DNA of 64,000 nucleotides from Halomonas sp. HL-48 (GCF_001314875.1 NZ_LJZS01000007.1:62001-126000); one strand, 5' to 3'; positions 18,436 to 27,690 are shown, counted from the first letter of the stretch. Made by a program: numbers and translations. Notes: generated by a model not told the origin, from the sequence alone.

Positions 18436-19203
18436 TCACACGTGGGCGCACACCCGCAGGCGGACGTAGTCGGCAGTCCAGTTACCCTGGGAATCGCGCA
18501 GGCTGTGGCTCAGCAGCATCTGCGTATTGTCGATCACCGAGTTGCGCAAATCCTCTTCCAGGCCATGCAGAAACGGCGTCGCAAAGGTGTCAATCCAGCC
18601 GCTCATCCCCGTGGGTAGAGGCGTTGGGCGGGGGATAAGCTCAATCGAGTCGACCTTGAAACCGGCGGTTTCCAGCAGGTGTCGATAGTCATCCGCCGTC
18701 GGGAAGTACCATGGGTGGCGGCCGCGAGCGCTGATGCCCCGGAATTGCAGTGCGCCGATCAGGGCGGTACAAATCGCCGCCACATTGCCATGGCCACCAA
18801 ACTCGGTCACAAAACGGCCCCCCGGCTTCAGCGCGCGCTTGATACTGGCAAGCACCGCCTGCGGGTCGAGCAACCAGTGCAGCGTCGCGTTGCTGAACAC
18901 GGCATCAAACTCCCGGTCGAACGGCATCTGGTACGCATCCATCATGCGCGCATTGATACCACGCGCCTGAGCCGCGTCGACCATCTCCTGGGACGTATCG
19001 ATACCCACCACGTCAGCGCCGCGTTTGACGATGCGCTCGGTCAGCACGCCATCGCCGCAGCCCAGGTCCAGGATCCGCTCGCCCGCCTTGGGAGCAAGCA
19101 GCGCAAGGACCTCGTCGCCCAGCTCGGGTACGAAGCGTGCATGCTGGGCATATCCCTCTGGGTTCCAGGATTGCCGCGTCGACTGGCGTGATGAATCCGT
19201 CAT
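18436..19203 (-). CDS. Class I SAM-dependent methyltransferase
   Basis: A 255-residue soluble methyltransferase with the S-adenosylmethionine motif I ILDLGCGDGVLTERI, acidic residue of motif II in VVGIDTSQEMVDAA, and motif IV FDAVFSNATLHWL. The overall layout, including the WNPEGYAQHARFV opening, resembles trans-aconitate 2-methyltransferase-like and biotin-pathway-like small-molecule methyltransferases. The substrate is not predictable from sequence alone. It is monocistronic and convergent with the second chemoreceptor. Confidence 0.85.
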   Translation of the reverse strand: MTDSSRQSTRQSWNPEGYAQHARFVPELGDEVLALLAPKAGERILDLGCGDGVLTERIVKRGADVVGIDTSQEMVDAAQARGINARMMDAYQMPFDREFDAVFSNATLHWLLDPQAVLASIKRALKPGGRFVTEFGGHGNVAAICTALIGALQFRGISARGRHPWYFPTADDYRHLLETAGFKVDSIELIPRPTPLPTGMSGWIDTFATPFLHGLEEDLRNSVIDNTQMLLSHSLRDSQGNWTADYVRLRVCAHV

Positions 19204-19438
19204 AAATGCTTCCTAGCGTGGTGTTCCGTTAAACCCTTGGCTAAGTATAGCGCGGCACGCGCATTGCTGCGTTATGCAACACGCTTTTTACTGCAACCTG
19301 GGCGTTGGTTTTTGTATCTGAATAGGCACATATAAAGTGGTGTGGTGCGGAGTATCGCTGTCCAATTCGTGGGGTTGGCACTACGCTGGTAGCTGTTTGT
19401 TTTCCTGATTTTGTAACGTTGGCAAAGGGCGCACGACC

Positions 19439-20362
19439 ATGGATGAGGACGCAAAGCACGCGAACGATGATTTTGAAGGCGGACTGGATGCCGAAGCCGC
19501 CAGCGAGCAGGATGGTCGGGAGGATAGCGAAGACGCCAAGCGTCAACCGCGTCGTGCTGAAAATAACGAAGCCCGGGAGTTGCCTTCCCAGGCCGCCGCG
19601 GTACATCAGCGGCTACGAATGGACGGCCAGAAAGAGCTGGCGCGCGGCTCGATGGCGCTACTGCTCTCGGCGGTCGCCGCCGGTATCTCGATGAGTTTTT
19701 CCATGGTGGCGCGGGGCGTGATGCACGCCAAGCTGCCGGATAGCGATGTCGGCTTTCTGGTGGAGTGCCTGGGCTACACCATTGGTTTCATCGCCGTGAT
19801 TTTGGCCCGCCAGCAGCTGTTCACCGAGAATACCGTCACCGCCGTATTACCGGTGATGAGCCACCCGACGCGCCATAACTTCGGCTCGCTGGGGCGCCTG
19901 TGGAGCGTGGTGCTCGTGGGTAACTTGGCGGGGGCGACGTTGTCGGCGATTACCTTTATGTACATGCCCATGTTCGACGACGCGACCCACAAATCCTTTA
20001 TTAGCCTTGGCGAACACATGATGGAAAACTCGCCTTACGAGATGTTCGCCAAGGCCATTCTGGCCGGCTGGATGATTGCCACGCTGGTATGGCTGATTCC
20101 CGCCGCCGGGCAGGCCAAGGTATGGGTGATCATCATCATTACCTACGTCATGGCGATCGGGGAGTTTACCCATATTGTGGTCGGCGCCAGCGAAGCGGTT
20201 TACCTGCTGCTGGCTGGCAACATCGGCTGGAGCGAACTGCTGTTCCAGTTTGGCTTGCCGACGCTAGTGGGCAACGTGATCGGCGGCACCTTTATCTTTG
20301 CGCTGATCAGCCACGCGCAAATTCGCGGCGACAAGGACATCTCGATTAAAGATCAAACCTAG
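19439..20362 (+). CDS. Formate/nitrite transporter family protein (YfdC-like)
   Basis: A 307-residue membrane protein of the FNT channel family, with a long, very acidic and glutamate-rich hydrophilic N-terminus (about 60 residues) before six membrane helices. The first conserved helix reads SMALLLSAVAAGISMSFSM and a central one IGFIAVILARQQLFTENTV, as in the YfdC branch. FNT proteins conduct formate, nitrite or hydrosulfide; the YfdC branch has no firmly assigned substrate. The ATG at 19439 follows AAAGGGCGCACGACC. Single-gene unit. Confidence 0.87.
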   Translation: MDEDAKHANDDFEGGLDAEAASEQDGREDSEDAKRQPRRAENNEARELPSQAAAVHQRLRMDGQKELARGSMALLLSAVAAGISMSFSMVARGVMHAKLPDSDVGFLVECLGYTIGFIAVILARQQLFTENTVTAVLPVMSHPTRHNFGSLGRLWSVVLVGNLAGATLSAITFMYMPMFDDATHKSFISLGEHMMENSPYEMFAKAILAGWMIATLVWLIPAAGQAKVWVIIIITYVMAIGEFTHIVVGASEAVYLLLAGNIGWSELLFQFGLPTLVGNVIGGTFIFALISHAQIRGDKDISIKDQT

Positions 20363-20525
20363 CCGGCCGGTGGGAGGCGGGCCATTACCTCATTGCTCGC
20401 CCTCGAAAATCCCGTCACGCTAAGGGTTTTAAGCGCTAGGCGCAGGCGACAGGCACGCTGACGCGGATTGGCTATACTCCTAATAACCGATACGCATAAT
20501 AACAACGATGTGCAGGAGATCAGCG

Positions 20526-21155
20526 ATGACCCTCAAGCGTGCCTACTGCCTGTTGGCAGCGTTCTACAGCCTGCTCTTGGTGATCGGCGTCATTGCCGTG
20601 TTGATGGGCGGCGGGACGCTGCTGGCGGCGGTGTATCTGGTTGTTGGCTTTTTTGCCGTGCTTGGACTGTGGGGTGCAAGCCTCCAGCGCAGCGTGATGA
20701 ATCCGCGTATGTGGCGCCCGCTGGCCATTGCCCTGGCGGCCGGTGGGGTGGTGCAGTTTGTGTTGATGCTGCGCATGCCGGTATCGGGCGTCACGCTGAC
20801 GTGGATCCTGACCAGTAGCATCTTCGCGATACTGCTGGCGGTGATGCTCTACCACTATGGCAACCGCGACCAACCGCTGTGGGCCACCGACAGCGAGCGC
20901 GACGACGCCCGTCGGCTGCGCGCCATGCTTCATCAGCAAACCGCCCTGACGGCGGTGCACCGCGAAGGTGAACGCGAAAACCACGCCAACGTGTTCAAGG
21001 TGGGGAATGAATACGAAGCCAACATAACCCGTCACTCCCCGGACGGCCAGGAAGCCTTCACCGAGCGCTTCCGCCACCCCGAGTCACTGGTGTTTTTCCT
21101 GGAGAAATTTGCCAGTATATCGATTAACGATTTTCAGCAGCCCACCGCCCAGTAG
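20526..21155 (+). CDS. Uncharacterised membrane protein with four N-terminal helices
   Basis: A 209-residue protein with about four hydrophobic segments in its first 115 residues (including AYCLLAAFYSLLLVIGVIAV, a VYLVVGFFAVLGLWG stretch and LTSSIFAILLAVMLYHY), followed by a soluble tail with HREGERENHANVFKVGNEYE. No family is recognised. The ATG at 20526 is preferred because GCAGGAGATCAGCG precedes it. It lies 23 bases before the DapA-like gene and may be co-transcribed with it. Confidence 0.65.
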   Translation: MTLKRAYCLLAAFYSLLLVIGVIAVLMGGGTLLAAVYLVVGFFAVLGLWGASLQRSVMNPRMWRPLAIALAAGGVVQFVLMLRMPVSGVTLTWILTSSIFAILLAVMLYHYGNRDQPLWATDSERDDARRLRAMLHQQTALTAVHREGERENHANVFKVGNEYEANITRHSPDGQEAFTERFRHPESLVFFLEKFASISINDFQQPTAQ

Positions 21156-21178
21156 GCGCCTACAGTAAGGATACGCGC

Positions 21179-22075
21179 ATGTTTCTCGGTCTGAGTGGCT
21201 TTCCGCTCACCCCCATGGACGAGCAGGGGCTAGATGAACGTGCGTTCATCCAACTGGTGGACCATCTGGCCGAGGCCGGTGTGGATTCCATCGGCGCGCT
21301 GGGCTCCACCGGAAGCTATGCCTATTTAAACGCTGAGGAGCGTGCCCGGGTTGCTCACCTTGCCGTGGAAAGCGCGGCGGGCAGGGTGCCGGTGATTATC
21401 GGTATTGGCGCGCTCCGCACCCGCGACGTACTGCTCCATGCCGACAACGCCCAGCAGGCCGGCGCCAGCGGCGTGCTGCTGGCTCCGGTGTCCTATCAAA
21501 CGCTCACCGATGACGAGGTCTTTGACCTGTACGAGACGGTAGGGCGATCGCTCAGCGTGCCGCTGTGCGTCTACGACAACCCCGGCACCACGCACTTTGC
21601 TTTCAGCGATGAGCTGCACGGCCGCATCGCGCAGCTGCCGTCGGTGCGTTCCATCAAGATTCCGCCGGTAGCCGGCGACCTGGACGCCACCCGGGTGCGC
21701 GTCGAACGGTTGCGCGCGCTGATTCCCGCCGAGGTCACCATCGGCATAAGCGGCGACCCGGCGGCTGCCACAGGTCTCAATGCCGGCTGCGATGCCTGGT
21801 ATTCAGTGCTTGGTGGCTTGTTCCCCAAGACGGCGCTGGCGATTACCCGCGCCGCTCAAGCCGGAGATACCAACGCTGCCCAATCTGCCAGCCAGGCGCT
21901 GGCGCCGCTGTGGGCGCTTTATCGCGACTTTGGTGGCAGCCTGAGGGTCATTGCCACCATGGCCGAAATCACGGGCAGAGTGAGTCACCCGTGCTTGCCC
22001 CTGCCCCTCAAGACGCTGCAGGGCAGCGCCAGGGAAAGGGTGGCGAAGGTGATCGAGCAGCTTGATTTGGCGTGA
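21179..22075 (+). CDS. DapA/NanA-family aldolase (dihydrodipicolinate synthase-like)
   Basis: A 298-residue TIM-barrel class I aldolase. The Schiff-base lysine is Lys160 in SIKIPP and the conserved tyrosine is Tyr132 in VYDNPGTT, equivalent to Lys161 and Tyr133 of E. coli DapA. The GSTGSYAYL block contributes the usual Thr/Tyr pair. It lacks lysine-pathway neighbours, and the KIPPVAGD stretch departs from typical DapA (KEATG). A catabolic lyase or synthase of the wider family is as likely as true DapA. The start follows TAAGGATACGCGC. Confidence 0.83.
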   Translation: MFLGLSGFPLTPMDEQGLDERAFIQLVDHLAEAGVDSIGALGSTGSYAYLNAEERARVAHLAVESAAGRVPVIIGIGALRTRDVLLHADNAQQAGASGVLLAPVSYQTLTDDEVFDLYETVGRSLSVPLCVYDNPGTTHFAFSDELHGRIAQLPSVRSIKIPPVAGDLDATRVRVERLRALIPAEVTIGISGDPAAATGLNAGCDAWYSVLGGLFPKTALAITRAAQAGDTNAAQSASQALAPLWALYRDFGGSLRVIATMAEITGRVSHPCLPLPLKTLQGSARERVAKVIEQLDLA

Positions 22076-22080
22076 GGCGT

Positions 22081-22107
22081 AAAAAAACACCCGGCCGTGG
22101 CCGGGTG
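22081..22107 (-). terminator. Rho-independent terminator for the minus-strand GDPD gene
   Basis: On the minus strand CACCCGGCC-AC-GGCCGGGTG is a nine-base-pair perfect stem followed by seven T residues. It lies just beyond the GDPD stop (22129) and directly after the stop of the convergent DapA-like gene. Confidence 0.9.
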
Positions 22108-22128
22108 CGATAGAGCGTGAAGCGCTGG

Positions 22129-23064
22129 TTACTCGACGAGCTCCAGTAGGCGGTCGGGATAGTTGGTGAACAGACCGTTGGCGCCCATTTTCATCAGGCG
22201 CTCCATTTCATCGATTTCGTTGATGGTATAGACGTGTACCGGCAAGTCGTTTTTCTGGGCTTGCTGGATAAAGTCGGCGTCAACGACCTGGCGACCGTCG
22301 TAAAGGTAGTTGGTGCCAATGCCCACGGCGTAGTCAGCAATTTCCTGAAAGTCTTCATCGGTAATCTCGGCGGGGCCCGGCGTCACGTCCGTCCACTCCA
22401 CCAGTTTCGAGTCGTCTTCTTCGCTGGGGTAGTACCACACCAGCTGGATCAGCGGTATATCGTCGTTCAATTCCTGCACTTTAAGAAGGCTGTCCTGCTC
22501 GAAGGACTGCACCAGGACGCGACCGTTCTCGATCATGTCGTGCTCTTCCAGCTTTTCAACCAGGGCTTCTTCCAGGCCCGGGTTCAGCTGCGGCGACTTG
22601 GTCTCGATGTAGTAGCGGGCATCGTGGCCAAAGTGCTCAAACAGCTCCTCCAGGGTGAGCATTTGCGCGCCGGCAAAGTCATCGCTGGCGCTATCGGGGT
22701 TTTTCTCGTTGAACCAGGTGCCGGTATCCAGCGCTTTCAGCTCTTCCAGGGTGTAGTCGTTGATCTCGCCTTCGCCGTCACTGGTGCGGTCAATGGTGTC
22801 ATCATGAAACACCACCACTTCACCATCGGACGATAGTTGGGCGTCCAGCTCCAGGTAATCGACGTCCCACTCATGGGCCATCTCAAAGGCCTCCATGGTG
22901 CTCTCCGGCGCGTGGCCGCTGGCGCCCCGGTGGGCGATGACTTGAAATGCGTCCAGATCTTTTAGCTGCTGCTCCAGCGGCGACGTATCCGCCAAGGCGG
23001 CGGTAGTGGCAGCACCAGCGAAAAGACCCAATGACATAGCGACAATCAGAGGACGACGTTGCAT
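22129..23064 (-). CDS. Secreted glycerophosphodiester phosphodiesterase
   Basis: A 311-residue periplasmic enzyme that hydrolyses glycerophosphodiesters to glycerol-3-phosphate and an alcohol. A signal peptide (PLIVAMSLGLFAGAATTAALA) is followed by the GDPD barrel. Catalytic residues are visible in VIAHRGASGHAPESTMEAF (His-Arg and Glu), DYLELDAQLSSDGEVVVFHD (Glu, Asp and His). The protein is strongly acidic, as expected for an exported protein of a halophile. The start is supported by AAGGAACTCCC on the minus strand, and the gene ends at a good terminator, so it is monocistronic. Phosphate scavenging from lipids is a plausible role. Confidence 0.9.
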   Translation of the reverse strand: MQRRPLIVAMSLGLFAGAATTAALADTSPLEQQLKDLDAFQVIAHRGASGHAPESTMEAFEMAHEWDVDYLELDAQLSSDGEVVVFHDDTIDRTSDGEGEINDYTLEELKALDTGTWFNEKNPDSASDDFAGAQMLTLEELFEHFGHDARYYIETKSPQLNPGLEEALVEKLEEHDMIENGRVLVQSFEQDSLLKVQELNDDIPLIQLVWYYPSEEDDSKLVEWTDVTPGPAEITDEDFQEIADYAVGIGTNYLYDGRQVVDADFIQQAQKNDLPVHVYTINEIDEMERLMKMGANGLFTNYPDRLLELVE

Positions 23065-23267
23065 GGGAGTTCCTTAAATTGAATGTTTGATCAATAACCC
23101 TACCCCTTTTCAGGGGGCATTCCAAATGACGTACTCACAACATAGCGGCGTATCAGCCGGTTAGCGCGCTTTTTCGGCGCATGCCCCCAACGAATAAAAA
23201 TCTTCCCAGGAACGGTTAATCTTGAGAAATTGTTTGGCTATTCATCTCTGAGCAGGTGGTTACTAAC

Positions 23268-24884
23268 ATGACCCACCAACCCCGCTGGGCACTTACCGGA
23301 ATCTATTTTGTCATCGCGCTGCTGGTGGGCGTGGTGTTGGGTAGCGTGGTGCAAACCCAGTTCAATCTGGCGGCGCTGCAGGCGCTCGGCGTCGAGATTC
23401 CACCAGACGAGCGTATCGCCACCACCCTGCACGACCTGGCCAGCTTCGCGCCGCTGTATGCGGTGATGTTCTCGGTGGGCTTTGTGGTATCGCAAAGCGT
23501 GGCGGTGCTGCTGTCCGGCTGGCTGGGCGGCCGGTTTTTGGCGCTGTTATGCACAGGCGGCGCGGTCGTGGGGCTGTGGGCGACGCTATGGCTGGTCGAT
23601 ACCCTGGCGCCGCCGCCGACCTTGATTGCTGCCACCCGGGGCCTCGCTGGGCTTGTTGCCATGCTGACAACGGCAGGCGTGGCGGGCTGGCTGTTTGCGC
23701 GGCTTCGAAAACGCATGGCCAATGCCAACCGCCCGCGTGGATTTTCCGGCATGGCGATGGTGCTGGGGGTAGGCAGTCTGGCTGCCGCGTTGGCTTCCGG
23801 TCAGCAAGTCCAGGCCCAGGAAGGCGAGGAGCGCAAGACGCAAAGTGGCTACCAAATCGAGACCTTAGCCGAGGGATTGGCGCATCCTTGGTCGCTGGCC
23901 TTTCTGCCGGACGGGCGCATGCTGGTCACCGAACGCCCCGGGCGGTTGCGGCTGTTGAGCGCCGAAGGCGACACGCTCGAGGCATCGCTCGGCGGCGTGC
24001 CCGATGTGTTTGCCTCGGGCCAGGCGGGGCTGTTTGACGTGCGGCTCTCGCCCCGGTTTGAAGACGACCGGCAGCTTTATCTCAGCTACGCCTGCGGCAA
24101 TGAACATGCCAATCACACCTGCCTGGCAAAGGCCACGCTCGAGGATAACGGCCTGGCAGACGTCAGCGAAATTTTTCGCACTCAGCCCGCCAAGCAGGGC
24201 GCGGCTCACTTCGGCGGGCGTTTGGCCTGGCTGCCGGACGACACTTTGATCCTCACTCTCGGCGATGGCTTTGACTATCGCGAACATGCGCAGCAGCTGG
24301 AAAGCCACATCGGCAGCATTGTGCGCCTGAGCCCCGACGGCAGCGTGCCGGCTGACAACCCCTTCGTGGAGCGCGCCGACGCCCGACCGGAAATCTACAG
24401 CTACGGCCATCGCAACGTTCAGGGGCTGGTCTTTGACGCTGACAATAACCGGCTGATCGCCCACGAGCACGGCCCGCGCGGTGGCGATGAAATCAATATT
24501 ATCAAAGCAGGTAGCAACTACGGTTGGCCATTGGCGACCGGGGGATTGGATTACACCGGCGCACAGATTTCACCTTTCAAAGAGTACCCAGGCACCGTGT
24601 CTCCAGTTCTGGAATGGACGCCTTCCATCGCGCCTTCCGGCATGGTGCGCTACACCGGAGAGATGTTCTCCGAGTGGCAGGGCGACCTACTGATCGGCGC
24701 ATTGGTGAATAAAGAAGTGCGTCGCGTACGTTTATCCGACAACGGTACCAGCGCCGAAGACGTAGAAGGAATGTTCGGCGAGCTGGATGAGCGCATCCGC
24801 GACGTGCGCGAAGGCCCGGAAGGGGCTATTTACCTGCTCACCGACAGCCCCGAGGGCAGGGTGCTGCGGGTAACGCCCCAGTAA
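23268..24884 (+). CDS. Membrane-anchored PQQ-dependent sugar dehydrogenase (Asd/YliI-type six-blade propeller)
   Basis: A protein of about 538 residues with two parts. The first 180 residues contain four to five membrane helices. The rest is a six-bladed propeller of the soluble glucose dehydrogenase/aldose sugar dehydrogenase family, with typical blocks LAHPWSLAFLPDGRMLVTER, SYGHRNVQGLVFD, HGPRGGDEINIIKAGSNYGW and GDLLIGALVNKEVRR. These include the catalytic His and PQQ/calcium-site residues of the family. The fifth hydrophobic stretch ending in VQAQ looks like a former signal peptide. The enzyme would oxidise sugars in the periplasm and could pass electrons to the quinone pool. GTG at 23256 is an alternative start. 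Confidence 0.82.
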   Translation: MTHQPRWALTGIYFVIALLVGVVLGSVVQTQFNLAALQALGVEIPPDERIATTLHDLASFAPLYAVMFSVGFVVSQSVAVLLSGWLGGRFLALLCTGGAVVGLWATLWLVDTLAPPPTLIAATRGLAGLVAMLTTAGVAGWLFARLRKRMANANRPRGFSGMAMVLGVGSLAAALASGQQVQAQEGEERKTQSGYQIETLAEGLAHPWSLAFLPDGRMLVTERPGRLRLLSAEGDTLEASLGGVPDVFASGQAGLFDVRLSPRFEDDRQLYLSYACGNEHANHTCLAKATLEDNGLADVSEIFRTQPAKQGAAHFGGRLAWLPDDTLILTLGDGFDYREHAQQLESHIGSIVRLSPDGSVPADNPFVERADARPEIYSYGHRNVQGLVFDADNNRLIAHEHGPRGGDEINIIKAGSNYGWPLATGGLDYTGAQISPFKEYPGTVSPVLEWTPSIAPSGMVRYTGEMFSEWQGDLLIGALVNKEVRRVRLSDNGTSAEDVEGMFGELDERIRDVREGPEGAIYLLTDSPEGRVLRVTPQ

Positions 24885-25086
24885 CCGCCCTTCGCCGGCT
24901 GCGCAGCGCGGGCTATCGGCTACCTGAGACGAGCCGTTCGTTGATGTCATTGCCGTCGCCAAACGTGATAAAGGCAAGGTCGATGCGTCACTTAAACGCC
25001 GTCACTAGACCCAACCGCTCGATTCGTGCGTCAGGTTTACCATCCAGGCATAGTAAAAGCTTGGTAGGGCCGGACGTAACGGCTCA

Positions 25087-26046
25087 CTAAGCGGGTAGCG
25101 GCGTCGCTCCAGCGGCGCGTAGCTGGCTAACGTCGGCTCGCGGTGGGGCGCCAAACATGCGGCTGTATTCGCGGCTGAAGTGCGAAGGGCTTTCATACCC
25201 CACCCGGTAACTGGCGGTGGCCGCCTCAAGCCCCTCGGCGAGCATTAACCGCCGGGCTTCGTGCAGGCGTAGCTTCTTCTGGTACTGCAGGGGTGACATC
25301 CGGGTGACCTGGCGGAAGCTGTGATAAAGCGTCGACTCGCTCATATTGGCGCTCGCCGCCAGCTCACGGATCTTGAGTGGCTGCGCGTAATGCTCTTTGA
25401 GGGCGTAGATGACCTGCGCGATCCGATTGGCCTGGGAGTCCGAGGCGGCAAAGCGGCGCATATGCGGCCCCATCTCGCCCATCAGCGCCCGGTAAATCAG
25501 CTCCCGCCGGGCCAGGGGCGAAAGCACCGGTATATCTTCCGGAGCGTCGAGCAGGCTTAACAAGCGGTAAAGCGCACCTTGCATGCGGGCATCCATAGGG
25601 GCTGACTTCAAGCCGCAGTCCATTTCGGAGCAGATGGCGTCATGGCCAGCAGGCGGAGCCTTGTCGCCCAGTTCCAGTATCAGCCCGGCTACCTCCTGAG
25701 GATCGACTCTGACCTTTACCGCCAGGAAGGGCTGCTCCGGGGTGGCATGATCGATCCGACCGACGACCGGCAGGTGAACGGCGCTCGCCATATAGCTCGG
25801 ACCGCTGTAAACGATCTCCTTGTCCCCCAGCAACACCGTCTTGCTGCCCTGAATGACAAAACACAGGCAGGGTTCGTAAACCGCGCAGTGAAAACTGGTG
25901 GGGGCATCAACGCGCACCAGTTGAACCTCGGCAATCGCCGTGTCCTGAATATCTTCCAGGGGTGACCAGCGGCGAACGACCTGGCCCAACTGCTGGGGCA
26001 GGCTGTCGCTGAAATGGGTAATCTGCTCAGGTGCGATAACGGTCAA
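25087..26046 (-). CDS. AraC family transcriptional regulator (AraC_N type) divergent from the RND pump
   Basis: A 319-residue regulator of the same subclass as that at 14383-15300. The N-terminal AraC_N domain has YEPCLCFVIQGSKTVLLGDK, and the C-terminal helix-turn-helix pair has AASANMSESTLYHSFRQVTR and RVGYESPSHFSREYSRMFG. It is divergent from the adaptor and pump genes at 26497-30888. The intervening region has two copies of a 29-bp sequence that are likely its operators. It probably activates the efflux operon in response to a small toxic compound, an inference from gene order. Confidence 0.9.
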   Translation of the reverse strand: MTVIAPEQITHFSDSLPQQLGQVVRRWSPLEDIQDTAIAEVQLVRVDAPTSFHCAVYEPCLCFVIQGSKTVLLGDKEIVYSGPSYMASAVHLPVVGRIDHATPEQPFLAVKVRVDPQEVAGLILELGDKAPPAGHDAICSEMDCGLKSAPMDARMQGALYRLLSLLDAPEDIPVLSPLARRELIYRALMGEMGPHMRRFAASDSQANRIAQVIYALKEHYAQPLKIRELAASANMSESTLYHSFRQVTRMSPLQYQKKLRLHEARRLMLAEGLEAATASYRVGYESPSHFSREYSRMFGAPPRADVSQLRAAGATPLPA

Positions 26047-26118
26047 TGGTACTCCTCCCTAACCGCTTCCAGTATATGCCTTCGCCCCACTAATCGAAGG
26101 TATTTTCAGTGTTTTTTG

Positions 26119-26147
26119 CAGAATCAGGCAAGCACCCCGCAGAAACC
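26119..26147 (+). repeat. 29-bp direct repeat copy A, candidate AraC operator
   Basis: CAGAATCAGGCAAGCA followed by CCCCGCAGAAACC. It matches copy B (26249-26277) at 26 of 29 positions and lies 73 bases from the AraC start at 26046. The core AGAATC-NN-GCAA-N6-CGNAG also occurs near the other AraC_N regulator at 15387-15409. Confidence 0.65.
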
Positions 26148-26248
26148 GACAACCCGCGCGGTATGTCATCAGATCATCATCACGCTCATGGGCGGAGACA
26201 GATCGATGTGCTGACGCCCCGCCGCGTATCGCCTTTCACATGTCGTGA

Positions 26249-26277
26249 CAGAATCAGGCAATCATCCCGCAGGAACC
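26249..26277 (+). repeat. 29-bp direct repeat copy B, candidate AraC operator
   Basis: CAGAATCAGGCAATCA followed by TCCCGCAGGAACC, the second copy in the same orientation, 130 bases (start to start) from copy A and about 220 bases before the efflux adaptor start. A 130-base spacing is compatible with looping by a dimeric AraC protein. Confidence 0.65.
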
Positions 26278-26496
26278 CGCTACCTCGAACACGCTTACCT
26301 CGCCTATGGTGAGTAACGTCGGATAGACAGTACCAACGGCTCGTCCATGCCAGCTCCTTCGTCCCTCCCGATGACAATAAATGACTGTCGATTCTGACAG
26401 CGCTTAAACGACTAGTGAATCGTCAACCGCCCGCGCGGTGCGACATCCATAACGAACGCTGCTACCGGGGTTCGGTAGCCACTGGAGCAATTCATC

Positions 26497-27684
26497 ATGG
26501 GAAGTTTGTATCAAAGCGTCCGTCTGGCAACCCGCCGGGCGGTGATCCCGTTTCTGCTGCTGACGGCCTTGCTGACGGGGTGCGAGGCCCAGAGCGAGGA
26601 GGCCGCAGCGCCTGCAGCGCCGCCACCGCCGGAAGTTGACGTGGCGGAAATCGTCGCCCAGCCGGTGGTGTTGAGCGAGTCATTCACCGGCCGGGTGGAA
26701 GCCGCCGAAACGGTCGAGCTAAGAGCCCGGGTGAGCGGCTATATCCAGGAAGTGGCATTTGAAGAGGGCGAACTGGTCGAACAAGGGGATCTGCTGTTTC
26801 AGATCGACCAGCGGCCCTATCAGGCTCGGGTTGGCGCCGCCCAGGCGGACCTTGCCCAGGCCAGAAGCCAACTCGCCCAGGCCGGAAGCGAAGCCGAGCG
26901 CGCCCGCGTATTGCTGGGCCGCCAGGCCATTTCTCAGGAGGTGCATGACCAGCGTCAAGCGGCGCTGAACAATGCCCGCGCCATGGTAGACGCTGCCCAA
27001 GCCGCCTTGGATACCGCCGAGCTTGATCTTGAGTATACCCGAATCACGGCGCCCGTCAGCGGTCGCGCCGGCCGGGCCATGGTGACCCTGGGCAATCTGG
27101 CCAGTGCCGATCAGAGCCTGCTGACCACACTGGTGAGCATCGATCCGATACACGTCTACTTTGAGGCTGACGAACAGGCTGCCTTTGCCAGCCAGACACT
27201 CCTCACCGGTGACGCGTCGAACAGCCTGAAGATCGAACTGGGCGGCGACCCAGAGCGCCAGTACAAAGGCACCCTGGACTTTATCGACAACCGCTTGAAC
27301 CCCAACACCGGCACCCTGCAGTTCCGGGCGGTGCTGGACAACCCGGACGGCCGCATTCGGCCCGGGGAGTTTGCGCGGGTCGAAATGCCGGTCGCGCGGT
27401 TGGAGCAAGCATTGCTGGTGGATGGCAAGGCGGTGCTGACCGACCAGAATCGCCGCTACGTCTACGTGGTGGATGAGAACAATCTGGCCCAGCGGCGCCC
27501 GGTCGCCACAGGGCGCCAGGTGGATGAACGCACGGTCATCAGCGAAGGGCTCGCTGCTGGCGATCGGGTAATCGTCAACGGGGTGCAAAAAGTCTTTATG
27601 CCGGGCATGGAAGTGAGCCCTCAAACGGTGCCCGCCGCCCCGGCGGCTGACGCTCAACCCGCCATTGCCGCCAGGGAGGACTAA
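26497..27684 (+). CDS. RND efflux periplasmic adaptor (membrane fusion) lipoprotein
   Basis: A 395-residue adaptor that bridges the inner-membrane pump to an outer-membrane channel. The lipoprotein signal has a lipobox LLTGC (Cys near residue 28). The barrel-sandwich and hairpin parts follow: FTGRVEAAETVELRARVSGY, then an Ala/Gln-rich coiled coil (QADLAQARSQLAQAG), DLEYTRITAPVSGRAGRA and a beta-barrel with GTLQFRAVLDNPDGRIRPGE. Six bases separate its stop from the pump start, so they form an operon. No TolC-like gene follows, so the outer-membrane partner must be encoded elsewhere. Confidence 0.92.
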   Translation: MGSLYQSVRLATRRAVIPFLLLTALLTGCEAQSEEAAAPAAPPPPEVDVAEIVAQPVVLSESFTGRVEAAETVELRARVSGYIQEVAFEEGELVEQGDLLFQIDQRPYQARVGAAQADLAQARSQLAQAGSEAERARVLLGRQAISQEVHDQRQAALNNARAMVDAAQAALDTAELDLEYTRITAPVSGRAGRAMVTLGNLASADQSLLTTLVSIDPIHVYFEADEQAAFASQTLLTGDASNSLKIELGGDPERQYKGTLDFIDNRLNPNTGTLQFRAVLDNPDGRIRPGEFARVEMPVARLEQALLVDGKAVLTDQNRRYVYVVDENNLAQRRPVATGRQVDERTVISEGLAAGDRVIVNGVQKVFMPGMEVSPQTVPAAPAADAQPAIAARED

Positions 27685-27690
27685 ACCGCC

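Larger units (their letters stand above)
26047..26496. other. 450-bp regulatory intergenic region
   Basis: No convincing gene is present. The stretch separates the divergent AraC regulator and RND efflux operon and holds two near-identical 29-bp repeats listed separately. No promoter boxes could be chosen with confidence. Confidence 0.6.

Noticed and set aside
24885..25086. Possible terminator or small RNA downstream of the PQQ dehydrogenase
   Set aside because: GC-rich sequence is present, but no clear stem with T-run and no conserved RNA motif.
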